Below, piece by piece: positions 23,614 to 34,870 of a stretch of DNA of 64,000 bases. Source of the stretch: Megalobrama amblycephala (lineage: Eukaryota > Chordata > Actinopteri > Cypriniformes > Xenocyprididae); the NCBI RefSeq assembly GCF_018812025.1, contig NC_063049.1:38049447-38113446 (forward strand). The letters run 5' to 3'. The notes beneath the pieces are model-generated. The model was not told the origin of the DNA. It ran no database searches and saw nothing but the letters and a program-made list of their open reading frames with translations. The stretch's first letter is position 1, and every line of letters starts with the position of its first letter. The translations under genes were made by a program, and so were the position numbers.

Positions 23614-24751
23614 GGTAACACTTTACTTGAAGGGGTGTGCATAAGACTGACATGACACCTTCATAATCTTGACATGACACGTGTCATGAATATGAAGGAG
23701 GTTTTATGCATGTTTATGACAACTGTCATTAAGTGTCATTCGCTCAATTATGTAATTTTTAATGCAAAGATGACATTGTTTGAGATGTCTTTGTTACGAC
23801 AACTTGACATAAACCAACACATCATAACATGTCAGTGTCTTTGTCATGACAACTTGACATTAGCAAAACATCATAACCTGTCATAAACATGACATAGCAG
23901 ATTAATTATCAAACTTAAAAAACTACTTAGCTTTATGGGTTAACATTACATTACATTATTTTGGTAACACTTCAGTATAGGGAACACATATATAAATGAT
24001 TAACTATGACTTTTCCCTCAATAAACTCTTAATTTACTGCTTATTATAGTTAATTGTTATGTTTAGGTATTGGGTAGGATTAAGAATGTAGAATAAGATC
24101 ATGCAGAATAAGGCATTAATATGTGCTTTATGAGTACTAATAAATAGCCAATATTTTAGCCATATGAATGCTAATAGTAATAAGCAACTAGTTAAAAGAC
24201 CCTAAAATAAAGTGTTACCATAATTTTATAACAGTATAATCTTTTTTAAGAAATTTTAAATTGTCTATTATCTGACCTTCTGTTGGAGGAAACTTAAAAA
24301 AACAAAAAACAAAAAAACATGAAATGAAAAATAGTCATGACGCTGTTATAAAATTATTTGTCAGAGTATTGTCACTTAATGACATTTTAATGACAAGTTC
24401 AATTTGTACCACTGTACTTGAGCTCAAGATACATATTTATGACACTATTATAATGGCCTCATGACAGCCAATGTCAAAACCAACCACATGACAGTTTAAT
24501 GTAATGTTAACCCATAAAGCTAAATAATGTCAAGTTGTCATGACAAAGACACTGACAGGTTATGATGTATTGGTTTATGTCAAGTTGTCATAACTCGGAC
24601 ATCTCAAACAATGTCATCTTTGCATTAAAAATGACATAACAGAGCGAATGACACTTAATGACAGTTGTCATAAACATTCATAAAACCTCCTTCATATTCA
24701 TGACATGTGTCATGTCAGTCTTATGCACACCCCTTCAAGTAAAGTGTTACC
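23614..24751. mobile_element. Long-TIR MITE with perfect 8-bp TSD
   Basis: The ends are GGTAACACTTTACTTGAAGG and its inverse. The inverted arms run about 300 bp at high identity and are rich in TGACAN motifs. GACCTTCC at 23606-23613 and 24752-24759 is an exact 8-bp duplication. It hosts a second element at 23963-24219. Confidence 0.93.
23963..24219. mobile_element. Short GGTAACACTT MITE nested in the preceding one
   Basis: It begins GGTAACACTTCAG and ends AAAGTGTTACC. The flanks ATTATTTT and ATAATTTT match at 7 of 8 bases. Its termini belong to the same family as its host. Confidence 0.8.
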
Positions 24752-24759
24752 GACCTTCC

Positions 24760-25068
24760 CCTGTAGACCGATTTTTATGCAATGTGACGTGTGGCCAAGT
24801 ATGGTGTCCCATACTCAGAATTTGTGCTCTGCATTTCACCCATCCAGGTGCACACAAGTATACTGAACACACACACACACTGTGAACACACCATTTTTGC
24901 GGGGAGCGATTGGGGGTTAGGTGCCTTGTTCAAGGTCACCTAATGAGAGGTGAAGAGAGTGCTGTTCATTCACTCCACCTACATTTCCTGCTGGTACTGA
25001 GACTCGAACCCACAACCTTTAGGTTACTACAAGTCAGACTCTCTAAACATTAGGCCACAACTGCCCTG
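24760..25068 (-). mobile_element. tRNA-derived SINE
   Basis: On the minus strand it has an A-box-like TGGCCTAATGTT (25047-25058) and a B box GGTTCGAGTC (25001-25010), spaced as in a tRNA promoter. A non-tRNA body follows. It matches a repeat I recognise from teleosts, though not by family name. It is not a functional tRNA gene because no acceptor stem can be closed. Confidence 0.75.
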
Positions 25069-25338
25069 CTTTTATGTGAAGGACTTGGGACATTTCTGCC
25101 AGGAGAAAGCATCTGGATGTCCATTAATAGTATATCGCTGCAAAGGTTTTACTTGTAAGCAAAGAACGGAAAAGAACTCCGGCGTGAAAATATAGCGGCA
25201 TTGCATCACGTTCAGTCTCTGTAAATTACATGTGCACAAGTGCAAGGACTAGCTGTAAGTTTCTGGCTGCAGTTCACTTAACAACCACTGGTGTCACTAA
25301 TAACAAGGGTTTCTGAATTATACATATAGCTCTTTTAA

Positions 25339-26064
25339 AAACAAAGAGCCCTATTTTAACTCTAAAGTGCACGGCGCAAGTGCACTTAGGGTGTGTCCAA
25401 ATCCAGTTTTGCTAGTTTTAATGACTGGAAAAATGTCTGCCGTGCACGGCGCATGGTCTAAAAGGGCTGTCCCTATTCTCTTAATGAGTCATGGGTGTGT
25501 TTTGGGCCAATCAGAATCTTATCTCCCATTTCCTTTAAAAGCCAGTTGCGCTCGCGGCATGGTGGATTCACATGACGGAATTTGCAAGCGGAAAAACTGA
25601 ATGCTTCTCTAGCGAGGAAACAGATCTGCTCGCAAGCGAGGTTAAAAAAATTCCACCAAAGTATTTTTATCTTTATGCACACAATAATAATCTTTAACAT
25701 TGTAATCCTTTTATTTTTAATATTTGGCATGCTATTGCGCATTCCTGTGTGTGTAATAAGCAGAGTGTACACACATTGTGCACCCGCCTATAGGTGCATA
25801 TTACTAACGCGCTCTTTAATATTGCTCCATTGACTTTAGACGAGGTTTCAGTTGCTGGCAATGTGCCAACAATGCGCCTGAACACACCTCGTTATCAGAC
25901 CAGCATGCCCATGGGTGCACAAGTGGGTGCAAATGCATTTGCTATTTAAACAACGTGGCGCAGGACGTGAAAATGATAAATGCGTCGGCAAAAAACTAGC
26001 AAAAAACACTCGCGTCTCGCCTGGCACCGTATCACACCAGATGTATGCTACGGCCCAAAATGTG
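25339..26064. mobile_element. Partial DNA-transposon repeat ('gagccctattttaac')
   Basis: It begins with the AGAGCCCTATTTTAAC terminus typical of a fish repeat rich in 'gcacggcgca' motifs. The matching inverted right end is not found, so the right boundary is approximate. Small open frames inside are shadows. Confidence 0.5.
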
Positions 26065-27577
26065 CAATATTAAATTTGAAGATACTTTTGTGAGCTCCAC
26101 TACTATGGCTAACAGAAGATTTGTGTGTAAGTTACTAGGGGTCAAAGGCTGGAAAAACACTGGGAACAAAGAACGCTGCAAGCTCTTATGCTAATCTAAC
26201 CACCAACAGCTCTTCAGTGTGATTGTGAAATAAAGAGGCTGAATTCATTCCTCTTAATTGCTCTTCATTTGGCTATAAGACAAAATCTTTAATTGCTTTC
26301 CTCGCAGCCATCCAGCACGGTTGGCAACCAAAACAACGGCGAGCAAATTAGCCCTCAATCTGCAGCATCCCAATCGACGACGCAGAGAGGCCTCGTAATG
26401 AATTCCACCGGCTTTGTTCTGCCCACTCAACCCCTTTACGTCCAAGAGGCTTGAAATAAAATAGTAAGATTCAAATCATTATAATGCATTCTCTAAAGAA
26501 ACAGGACCTCTGATGACACTCTATTAAATATTGTACAGGGGTTGCCATGACAAAGACAGCAGTGAAATACTGGCCATGTCATGTTATTCTTGGAAGTGCA
26601 TTAATATTCATATTGCTCACCTAGTGTTTTGCGTGAGTGGTCCATAAGAAACCTGTTCAACATGAAGTTTGAGTACATTTATGTTTGTAACCCAAATTTG
26701 CTTGTTGATTTATTTTTGAGTTGGATTCTTCACTCAAAAATGGATCTCTGCTGGAACACTCAGTCTATAAAATCTTATATTAACCATTTTACATTTTCTA
26801 AGCTTTATGTCTCATTCAGTTTGACAAATAATGAATTGACCATATTGGTTCCCAAACCAACAGGTTATTTTGAGGGGGCAAATTCTGCCCATAAATTTCC
26901 ACAGAAAAATTTTACTATGTTGGTCATGTCTACAAACATAAATATTGAATTTAGATTTGCTGAAGAAATAACTGGTGAATACTATATAAGGTCTAAAGGA
27001 CAAAGTACTTACCCAATTTCCTCATATCTGGAAAAATCTTAAGTATGGTGCTTATTCAATCAGTTTCAGAAGGGTTAACTTTTTAAATTAATTCCTGTGA
27101 GTAATTTTCCTGTCAGTAAATCAGCATAGCCAAAGTTGTCTTTTGTCGAAGCACAGTCAGCTAACCCGAAATGACGTTTAAAATGTAGGAATTAAAACAG
27201 AAGTTGTGATAGCATTTTCTTCCCTATTGTGGTGATGATGATTATCTGAGTGAAACCGCTTCTTGAACAGGAAAAAAACAATTGTCCCGCCCTCACGTCA
27301 GTAACAGAGAAGAGTTGTCGTTGCAAGAGGAGGGGAAATTATTTTGATTAAAGATTATGAGGGCACATGAATTGTAAAAAATAATGATGTGCATGGATAA
27401 ATAATTTATAATAAATACTGCAATATTACGTCATGGTGACTTTAATGATGATGTTTATTTAGCCTAATGAGTTTCAGAAGAGTCAACTAACACCAATGAT
27501 TTCTGTTATATTTTTGTGTTGTGTACATCTATAACAATAGCCTATAAATTATGACAACTTATGAAATTATAAATACT
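26065..27577. other. Unassigned DNA
   Basis: A 137-residue open frame at 26629-27042 has no recognisable domain, lies in AT-rich DNA and lacks splice context. I do not call it a gene. Confidence 0.4.
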
Positions 27578-28636
27578 TAGGGGAGAGCGGGGCACAACCT
27601 AATGCTTTTTGACTTTCTCAGTTTGTGTAAATGTACTTAGGGTTCAGATTAATTTCACACATGTCTGGTACAAATATGTGGCTTTGTTTCATTAATACAG
27701 TATATACTTTTTTTCTTTATTTACCCTGAAAGAAGGGAAGTGAAATGTGACAACATGCCCCATAGGTAGGGCACATTGTAACATGTGATGGGGCAATTTG
27801 TAAAACATAACCATATGACAGCTAAAAATATTATCTGACTTAATTTAAAAATATACATAAATAAAAGACCATAATTTTTTTTTTTTTTTTTTTTCATATA
27901 AAATAATAGCATTTTTTTAGAAATTCAAATAATTTTGTAGTTTGACATTGAACACTCTGCAAAACACAGCTATACAGCACTGGTCAAAACAATACACCCA
28001 AACAAATGAAGAGACATATTCAGAAAAACACAGAGCTGAACAAAACACTCCCCTCCCTCCAACACCAGACAAATAGACGAGGCAGTACAAATGCTGAACA
28101 TTTCTTGAAATAATATTTTCTGGATGTTCAGGTTCTTCCTCCCAGTCTTTATTCACCTCCCCCCCCCCATAGTTTATCAACAGAAATTCATAAAAGTTAA
28201 TTATGCCCATTATATCATAAATGCATAGAATAGTATAGTTCTAACAGCGGGACACATTGTAACGCAGTGTTACAACGAACCCTATCTGCGCAACTGGAAT
28301 TTAAACCTGGTTAGTGTCTTCTGATAGTTCTGTTAGTGAAGCATTAAAGAACTACCCAACCTGCTAAACAACAGATTGGAGATTAACATAATATCAGATT
28401 TGTCTCATTTTAAATAAAAACAAAAAAATATAGATGAAAAATTTACTTTTGCTATTATTAAATAAATGTTCAGTGATATCTTCCAAAGATATTTGAATTT
28501 TGGCGCAATTATTTCTCTATATATTGTTGATATGACAACTAGTAAATATGCTAAGTTTCTTCATGCTGAAGTGTGTGGAAGTATGTAAACCACGTGTGTT
28601 ACAACTAACCCTGCGTTAGTGCCCTGCGCTCCCCTA
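27578..28636. mobile_element. 'GGGGCACAAC' repeat, forward copy
   Basis: The ends TAGGGGAGAGCGGGGCAC and GTGCCCTGCGCTCCCCTA are imperfect inverted repeats. Internal motifs such as cccataggtagggcacattgtaac recur. A reverse-oriented copy lies at 41131-42037. Confidence 0.8.
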
Positions 28637-28754
28637 TATCTAATAGCCTACTAATGTTGCCATAATTCTATGTAACATTTTAGACCTCCTTTGAGGAGAT
28701 TCAACCCTTAATTTGCACATTATAAGTGACAAATCCCCTGTAATTAACTGTGAA

Positions 28755-29542
28755 TTAAAGGGTTATTTCACCCAAAAATGAAAATAATGTCATTTATTAC
28801 TCACCCTCATGTCGTTCTACATCAGTAAGACCTTCGTTCATCTTCGGAACACAAATTAAGATATTGTTGATGAAATCCGATGGCTCAGTGAGGCCTGCAT
28901 TGAGAGCAAAGCCATTCAAACTCTCAAGGTCCATAAAGGTACTAAAAACATATTTGAAACAATTCATGTGAATTCAGTGGTTCTATCTTAATATTATAAA
29001 GCAACAAGAATACTTTAACAAAATAACAAAATAACGCCTTTTCAACAATATCTATATGGGCCGATTTCAAAACACTGCTTCATGAAGCTTCTGAGCTTTA
29101 CAAATCTTTTGTTTCGAAGTAGTGATTCAGATCTCCTATCAAACGGCTAAACTGCTGAATCCACGTGACTTTGGCGCTCCGATTCACTGATTCGATTCGT
29201 AAAGCTCTGAAGCAGTGTTTTCAAATCGGCCATCACTAGATATTGTTGAAAAGTCTTTATTTTGTTTTGATACTTTTTGGCGCACAAAAAGTATTCTTGT
29301 CGCTTTATAATATTAAGATAGAAACACTGAACTCACATGAACTTATTTAAATATGTTTTTAGCACCTTTATGGACCTTTGAATGGCTTTGCTCTCAATAG
29401 AGGCCTCACTGAGCCATCGGATTTCATCAAAAATATCTTAATTTGTGTTCTGAAGATGAACGAAGGTCTTACGGCTGTAGAACGACATGAGGGTGAGTAA
29501 TAAATTACATTATTTTTATTTTTGGGTGAACTAACCCTTTAA
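28755..29542. mobile_element. Long palindromic MITE (TTAAAGGGTTATTTCACC)
   Basis: About 790 bp, with inverted arms from TTAAAGGGTTATTTCACCCA to GGGTGAACTAACCCTTTAA. The interior shares 'gccgatttcaaaacactgcttc' and 'gatccttat/ctcaaggtcc' segments with the MITE at 37027-40676. Confidence 0.9.
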
Positions 29543-29716
29543 TTATTTTCCTATATGAAAACATAGTTTTGATATAACTCTCACTAAAAGTTAAGCTGTA
29601 ACCAAATGCCTGACATCATTTTACCCGCCTTGAAAGTTAATAAACAAACCCGTCATTGGACCATGCCAAACTTTACCTCAGCACGGACAGTGTTGAAAAC
29701 AGCAATGAAACTCTCA

Positions 29717-29977
29717 TCACTTGCCTCCCTCGGTGATGACAGACGCCCTCTGAACTTCCCGGCTGACCCTCTGAACTGCATTTTTAATGACCCGAGTCTG
29801 GCTCTCGGTCAGGTCCCGGTTCGCTCTGCCGTCATCAGACTCTTTGGGCTTCACGGTCACAATATTTCTCCTGGAGAGCTTGGATGAGAAAGTGCCCATG
29901 TGGAAAAGCAAATCCCCGAGTTTATCAACAACATGGGAGATAGAGTTGAAGTGACGACTATTGGCCAGAGAGTTTCC
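29717..29977 (-). other. Coding-like open stretch, unassigned
   Basis: 87 codons are open on the minus strand between an upstream TAG and a TGA. The first in-frame ATG is at 29911. Third positions are G/C-rich and the predicted peptide is charged with an amphipathic helix (TESQTRVIKNAVQRVSREVQ). A GC-rich patch follows upstream (30030-30130). I do not recognise the protein. The plus strand also reads openly for 93 codons here. It could be an exon, a decayed gene or chance. Confidence 0.2.
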
Positions 29978-30179
29978 CTATGTTTTCGAGATAAGTCATC
30001 TCAGTTCATTTATAATATCCTCATTTAGGCAGCAGTCCAGTTAAAAACGCCATCGGCTGACGTGCACGCCCTGCCAAAGTGCATTACAATCACTAACACA
30101 GAGGGCGCTACAACCCCGACTATTCTGAGGGGAGACGTTTTTATAAATATACAGTCCCAAACAATATGAGAAGGGGCAG

Positions 30180-32102
30180 ATTCAAGTTTGTCTCTTTATC
30201 TATTTTAAACATTTTAATTCTTTTTCTAGGAAAAATTGTATGCAATAATCTAACACTTAGTTTTGATAAGTTAATAAGCAATTCCAAACATTTTTCCATT
30301 CAATATTGTTAACAAAATTCTCTCAGTATTGACTATGACATGGAAAATAAGGTGTGATTATGTTGTTTATGGGGCCAGTGTAGTTTATAGACTGAATATA
30401 TTTAATTTGACTGGAATTTAGTTTTAGTTAAAGTCACTGTTAAACAGATAGTGTATAAAAAAAATACACAGGCATGTAAAGTATCTTTATATACACATTT
30501 TATTCAATATAATCCATTCCACACATTCATACTTTAACATCAAAAACAGGCTCAGTCTAGACCACAAAATCCAAAAAAGAAAAAACAATGTCCTCACAAT
30601 TTGATGACAAAACTTGCTACGTTCAGAAAATCACAACAGTGGAAAAACAGGTTTAAACATGTATTTTAAGATTTTAAAAAACCCCACTATATTACTATCT
30701 ATGAACAAAAACATCAAAATATATCATGAAAATTACAAAATTACAAAAGAAAATGAACTAAGATTTGATGTACCAGGAATACTTCTTTAACTAGTCCCTC
30801 TCTTTTGGTTGGTATTTAAGTTACTTTATTGCACAAATATAGCTTAACATCCCAGACACTAACCAAGGAAGTTAAATGAGGACAAAATGACCTAGTGTTA
30901 CAATCAAAGACCATGTTACTGAGTATAAGAGACTGAAATGGATCTAATAATTTTACCAAAAATATGAAAAGGTTAAATTTTAGCTGTGACCACAAGATGT
31001 CACTATTAGGAAAGAAGATTCTAAACGCCTGATTAATTTAGCGGAAAAGGATGATAACTGCATCTTAAAGGATGCACTGTTATGCTAATTTATTATGAGA
31101 AGAAATGTATACCCCATAGAATGGTCTTTGAATTCTTGAAATTGAACTGTAGTCTGTAATAGAATTTATGGAATTACAAATAATATGGTATATTGGGAAT
31201 GGGAACTCTTCTGTGACTATAGTGAATTTCTTAGTGCTGCAATTGAGTAAATTCCTCTTCCTGTCATTTTGATTCAAATTCCAATTCAACATCCTGTAAT
31301 TTAATTCAAATTCCAACTCATGAACAAAAATTAAGCAAGTTTTGCCCAATGCTGCACTCTGAAAAATGTCCGTAAACATAGGACACAATGTACTGTATTA
31401 ATATGAAGGAATTTCCGTATTGATTTTTTACAGGTGTTTTACCTGTTTTTTGAATGATGTACTGCATTGCATTTTGTTTTAGAGTTAACAGAAATGGATA
31501 ATATCCTGACGGAAAATTACCAGGACATTTTTTTTTTTTTTTTTTTTACAGTGTGCTGTTGTAATGCCTGTGACTGTGCTCACTTGTCTTTTTTGTCATA
31601 TTCCCAGCTAACAATAAAACGTTTTGCTAATGTTCCCATAAAGTTATGACAATGTTATTTTTTAATGTTCTCTGAACATTCGAAATGCCATGTTCTTTTA
31701 AATATAAAAAAAAAATATCTTATGCAAACATTAAAGGAACATTCCATTCTGCAAACATTAAGACTTTGTTACTTTTGAAAGTTTTCTGAACATTCTGAAA
31801 AAAGTAAAAATGTTAGACGAATATCTAACTAACATTTCAGAGAGAAAAAAACATTCCACGAACAATGTAAAAAATGTTTTCGTGCTAACATTTTGAGGAC
31901 ATCATTAAAGACCAGATAACTTTGAACTTATGTTGTATTAATGTTACTGGAAGAACTTTTGTTCATAACTTTGAGAGAACCTTGTCAGAACGTTAGGGAA
32001 GTTCTGATAATGTTCCCTTTTAGCTGGTTTAGCACCTATAAAACAATTACAAAGTGCTAAATCAAAGCCATATATGAGACTGCAATGGAAGCACTGGTGG
32101 CT
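30180..32102. other. AT-rich gene-free DNA
   Basis: No exon or complete repeat was recognised. Tandem-like variants of 'acattctgaa / gttctgataatgttccc' occur at 31660-32020, suggesting a decayed repeat. Confidence 0.4.
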
Positions 32103-32631
32103 TTAAAAGAGAAGTTCACCAAAAATTCATATTCTGTCAATATTTACTCACCCTCATATCATATATTTCATTTTTTCTGAAAGACAGTTCAAAACCAAAA
32201 AGGCAAAAAAAAAAAAATAGTGCATATAACTCATGCTATAAGCTTTGGGTGAGGAACAAACTGAAATTAGAAATTAGAAACTGAAGTTATTTACCAAACT
32301 ATTCACTTTAAGGAAAAGAGCAGCTTATACATGCTCTATAAATATCCCCATTTGTGTTCTATAGAAGAAAGAAATTAGTCACACTTTATATAAGGTGTCT
32401 TCAACTACTATGTGCTTACATCAAAAAAATAAGTCCGGTTTACTTATTATGTTGATGTTGTGTTCAAAATCACTTTTGCTGCTACTGAGGTGGGACACAG
32501 GAAAGGTTAGGGACAGGTCTGGTGGTATGGGTAGGTTTAAGGGTGGGTTGAGAGGTAGAGGAAGGGTCAATAGTGCAATTAAAGATGTAATTACAGAAAT
32601 TAATTACAGATGTAATTACATGCATGTATTT

Positions 32632-33443
32632 TTAAAGGGGACCTATTATGCCCCTTTTCACAAGATGTAATATAAATCTCTGGTGTCCCCAGAATGTGTC
32701 TGTGAAGATACCCCACAGATCATTTATTATAGCTTGTCAAATTTGCTCCTATTTGGGTGTGAGCCGAAAACATGCTGTTTTTGTGTGTGTCCCTTTAAAT
32801 TCAAATGAGCTGCTGCTCCCGCCTGCTTTCCAGAAGAGGGTGGAACTTTAACAGCACATGCTTCAGTTGCTCAAAACAAAGCTGGAGAATCTCACGCAGC
32901 CAAAATGAGGATTGTTAGTAACGGTGTTCAGCCTTACATTGTTCAAACCAGAGTCAGACACTGATGGAGAGACTCAGGAAGAAGTTACAAGTTTCATATT
33001 GCAAATGGACATTTCTGAATGGTTAGTGGATAAATTTATGTAGTTGCTGTGGAGTTGATTCAACTCATTGATTAGAATGTGCCATCATGTTAATTTTTTG
33101 TACAAATCCAGCGTTGAATTGACCCTCATTTGTGAAGCAGTCTGGTGTAAAATGACGGCATGGTAACAACACTCTACACTCTACACTCAACAGCCCAACA
33201 TGGCCTCACCCTCTTTGTAACATGTTCTCGGGGACAGGGCTTATGTAAATTTTGGTGTTTGTGAAGAAGCTTGTTGTAGTCCCTACCAGCCGTTTGTTGT
33301 AGTCCTTAAAAAGCAATTTCTGTAAAAGAAAATGCACTGAACTTTGAGAGTCGTAACTTTGAAGGTGTTGTTTATGCTTAAACAGCAACATTACACACTA
33401 ACTAAAGTTAAAAAAGTGAAATCATAATCAAGGACCCCTTTAA
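32632..33443. mobile_element. Inner MITE 1, full length
   Basis: It starts TTAAAGGGGACCTATTATG and ends AAGGACCCCTTTAA, TTAA-flanked. It is the complete relative of 16989-17768. Confidence 0.88.
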
Positions 33444-33522
33444 AATACAAGTACAATGTAAAAACATGTACTCAATAAGTACATTGTATCAAATGAGTAA
33501 TGTGAATGTTAGTACATATTAG

Positions 33523-34538
33523 TTAAAGGTGCAATATGTAAGAATTTTGCAGTAGAATATCCAAAAACCACTAGGCCAGTGTTATATATTTTGTTCCCTT
33601 AAGTACTTACAATATCCCAAATATTTCCAACTATTTGTAAATCATGAGAAAATTGCAATTTTAACCAAGGCTCCGGGACATGTGAGGAGTCGCCTGTCAA
33701 TTGCGTCATACCCACTTTATCTTCGGTTTCCGGTTTAATTTTGTAGAAACCGTGGAAACACCAAAGATGCTTTGATATATTACATGTTTTAACAGACAAG
33801 GGAACAACTGTTTTCATATATTTATAGACAAAAAACGAATTATTGTTATATAGCTCAACACGTTTAGTCTTATTTTTTAAATCTGATTTTCTTGATTTTT
33901 TGCGAGTACCATGCTTTACCATGCCTCAGAGAAAAACACTTTGTCAAGTAGCTAACATAGCATAATCAGATGCAGCTTTATTTTTAGTAACAGTAATACA
34001 GCATTTTCTCCATCATACAATACGTTTTAAAATTAATTGCATGCCATTTATCAACACAAGCCATCCAGTATTTAATATGATATTCTAAAATCGATCTAGT
34101 TCACTGCAGTGTGTAACAGTGTCTCACAGCAGCCGCCGAGCGAAAGCACAGAGTTATAACAACATTTTCAACACTCTCAAATGCATCTAATATGATAAAC
34201 AGAGCTGTGTTACCTCAATATGACTGTGGCATAATAAAAGTTTAGCTGCTCGCGGCGTGTTGCATTTGTCTCTCGTTAACAATCGCTCCAGCGGCCTTGT
34301 TCAGCTCCCACAACACTCGGTCCTGCTCTGCTTCATACTACAGTAACGTTAATAATTGCAACCATGAACATGATTTCTTCCCGAGTCCTATCCTGATTAT
34401 TTTCCACCGGCTGTGAGGTGAAGACCACATGTCCCATGATTACGCACTCAAACTTGGCGTCATCAAGCTACGCCTTTGTTTTGAATAGGCCTCTAGCTAC
34501 CTCTAGCGGACAGAAAATTCTACATATTGCACCTTTAA
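33523..34538. mobile_element. Inner MITE 2 ('TTAAAGGTGCAATATGTA')
   Basis: The ends TTAAAGGTGCAATATGTAAGA and TACATATTGCACCTTTAA are inverted and TTAA-flanked. It contains the nearest plausible DUSP19 polyadenylation hexamer (AATAAA on the minus strand at 33977-33982). Confidence 0.88.
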
Positions 34539-34651
34539 AGACACCTAATATAAAGAAAGTTTGGTGTGAGGATGAGAAAATTAAGACAGAATTTTAATTA
34601 CGTGGTGAATTATCTCTTTAACATTGAGTGGATGCAGCCATAGAATAATGT

Positions 34652-34870
34652 TCAGTCATGACCCAAACCGTTTGCTTGTGTAGCGTCTTGTGGTCTGAAG
34701 TTTTTCAGCTGTTCCATGAAACCTGGATTTGGACACGAGGCCGGTCGAGCTGATTTCACCAGTGCAAATGTGTCACCAAATGCCTGATTTTCCTTTAACA
34801 TCAGATATCCAATGACAACTGAGACAGAACGCGAAACTCCCGAATTGCAGTGGACAAGTACGACTCCTTT
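34652..34870 (-). CDS. DUSP19: DUSP19 exon 4 (active site and stop)
   Basis: 219 bp from [15 protein letters not shown] to TGA at 34652-34654. Acceptor CTCTCCAG. The C-terminal tail after FMEQLKNF is short and variable, as expected. Confidence 0.97.
   Translation of the reverse strand, partial: KGVVLVHCNSGVSRSVSVVIGYLMLKENQAFGDTFALVKSARPASCPNPGFMEQLKNFRPQDATQANGLGHD

Larger units (their letters stand above)
23504..25338. mobile_element. TTAA MITE carrying nested insertions
   Basis: The outer ends TTAAAGGGGCTATATGTAAGAATTTT and (inverted) ATACATATAGCTCTTTTAA enclose the element at 23614-24751 and the SINE at 24760-25068. The right end is partly diverged. Confidence 0.6.
32384..34555. mobile_element. 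Middle MITE ('CTTTATATWAGGTGTCT')
   Basis: The termini CTTTATATAAGGTGTCT and AGACACCTAATATAAAG match at 16 of 17 bases when inverted. The host sequence resumes between and after its insertions at 33444-33522 and 34539-34555. Confidence 0.78.
32103..34621. mobile_element. Outer MITE of a three-layer nest
   Basis: The left end TTAAAAGAGAAGTTCACC and the right end GGTGAATTATCTCTTTAA are inverted over about 55 bp. It encloses 32384-34555, which in turn holds two further elements. It ends 30 bp from the DUSP19 stop codon. Confidence 0.75.

Noticed and set aside
24990..25068. Possible tRNA gene on the minus strand
   Set aside because: It has A- and B-box-like sequences but no closing acceptor stem and a long attached body, so it is the head of a SINE.
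26629..27042. 137-residue open frame as a gene
   Set aside because: It lies in AT-rich DNA, has no domain or splice context, and overlaps an open frame on the other strand.
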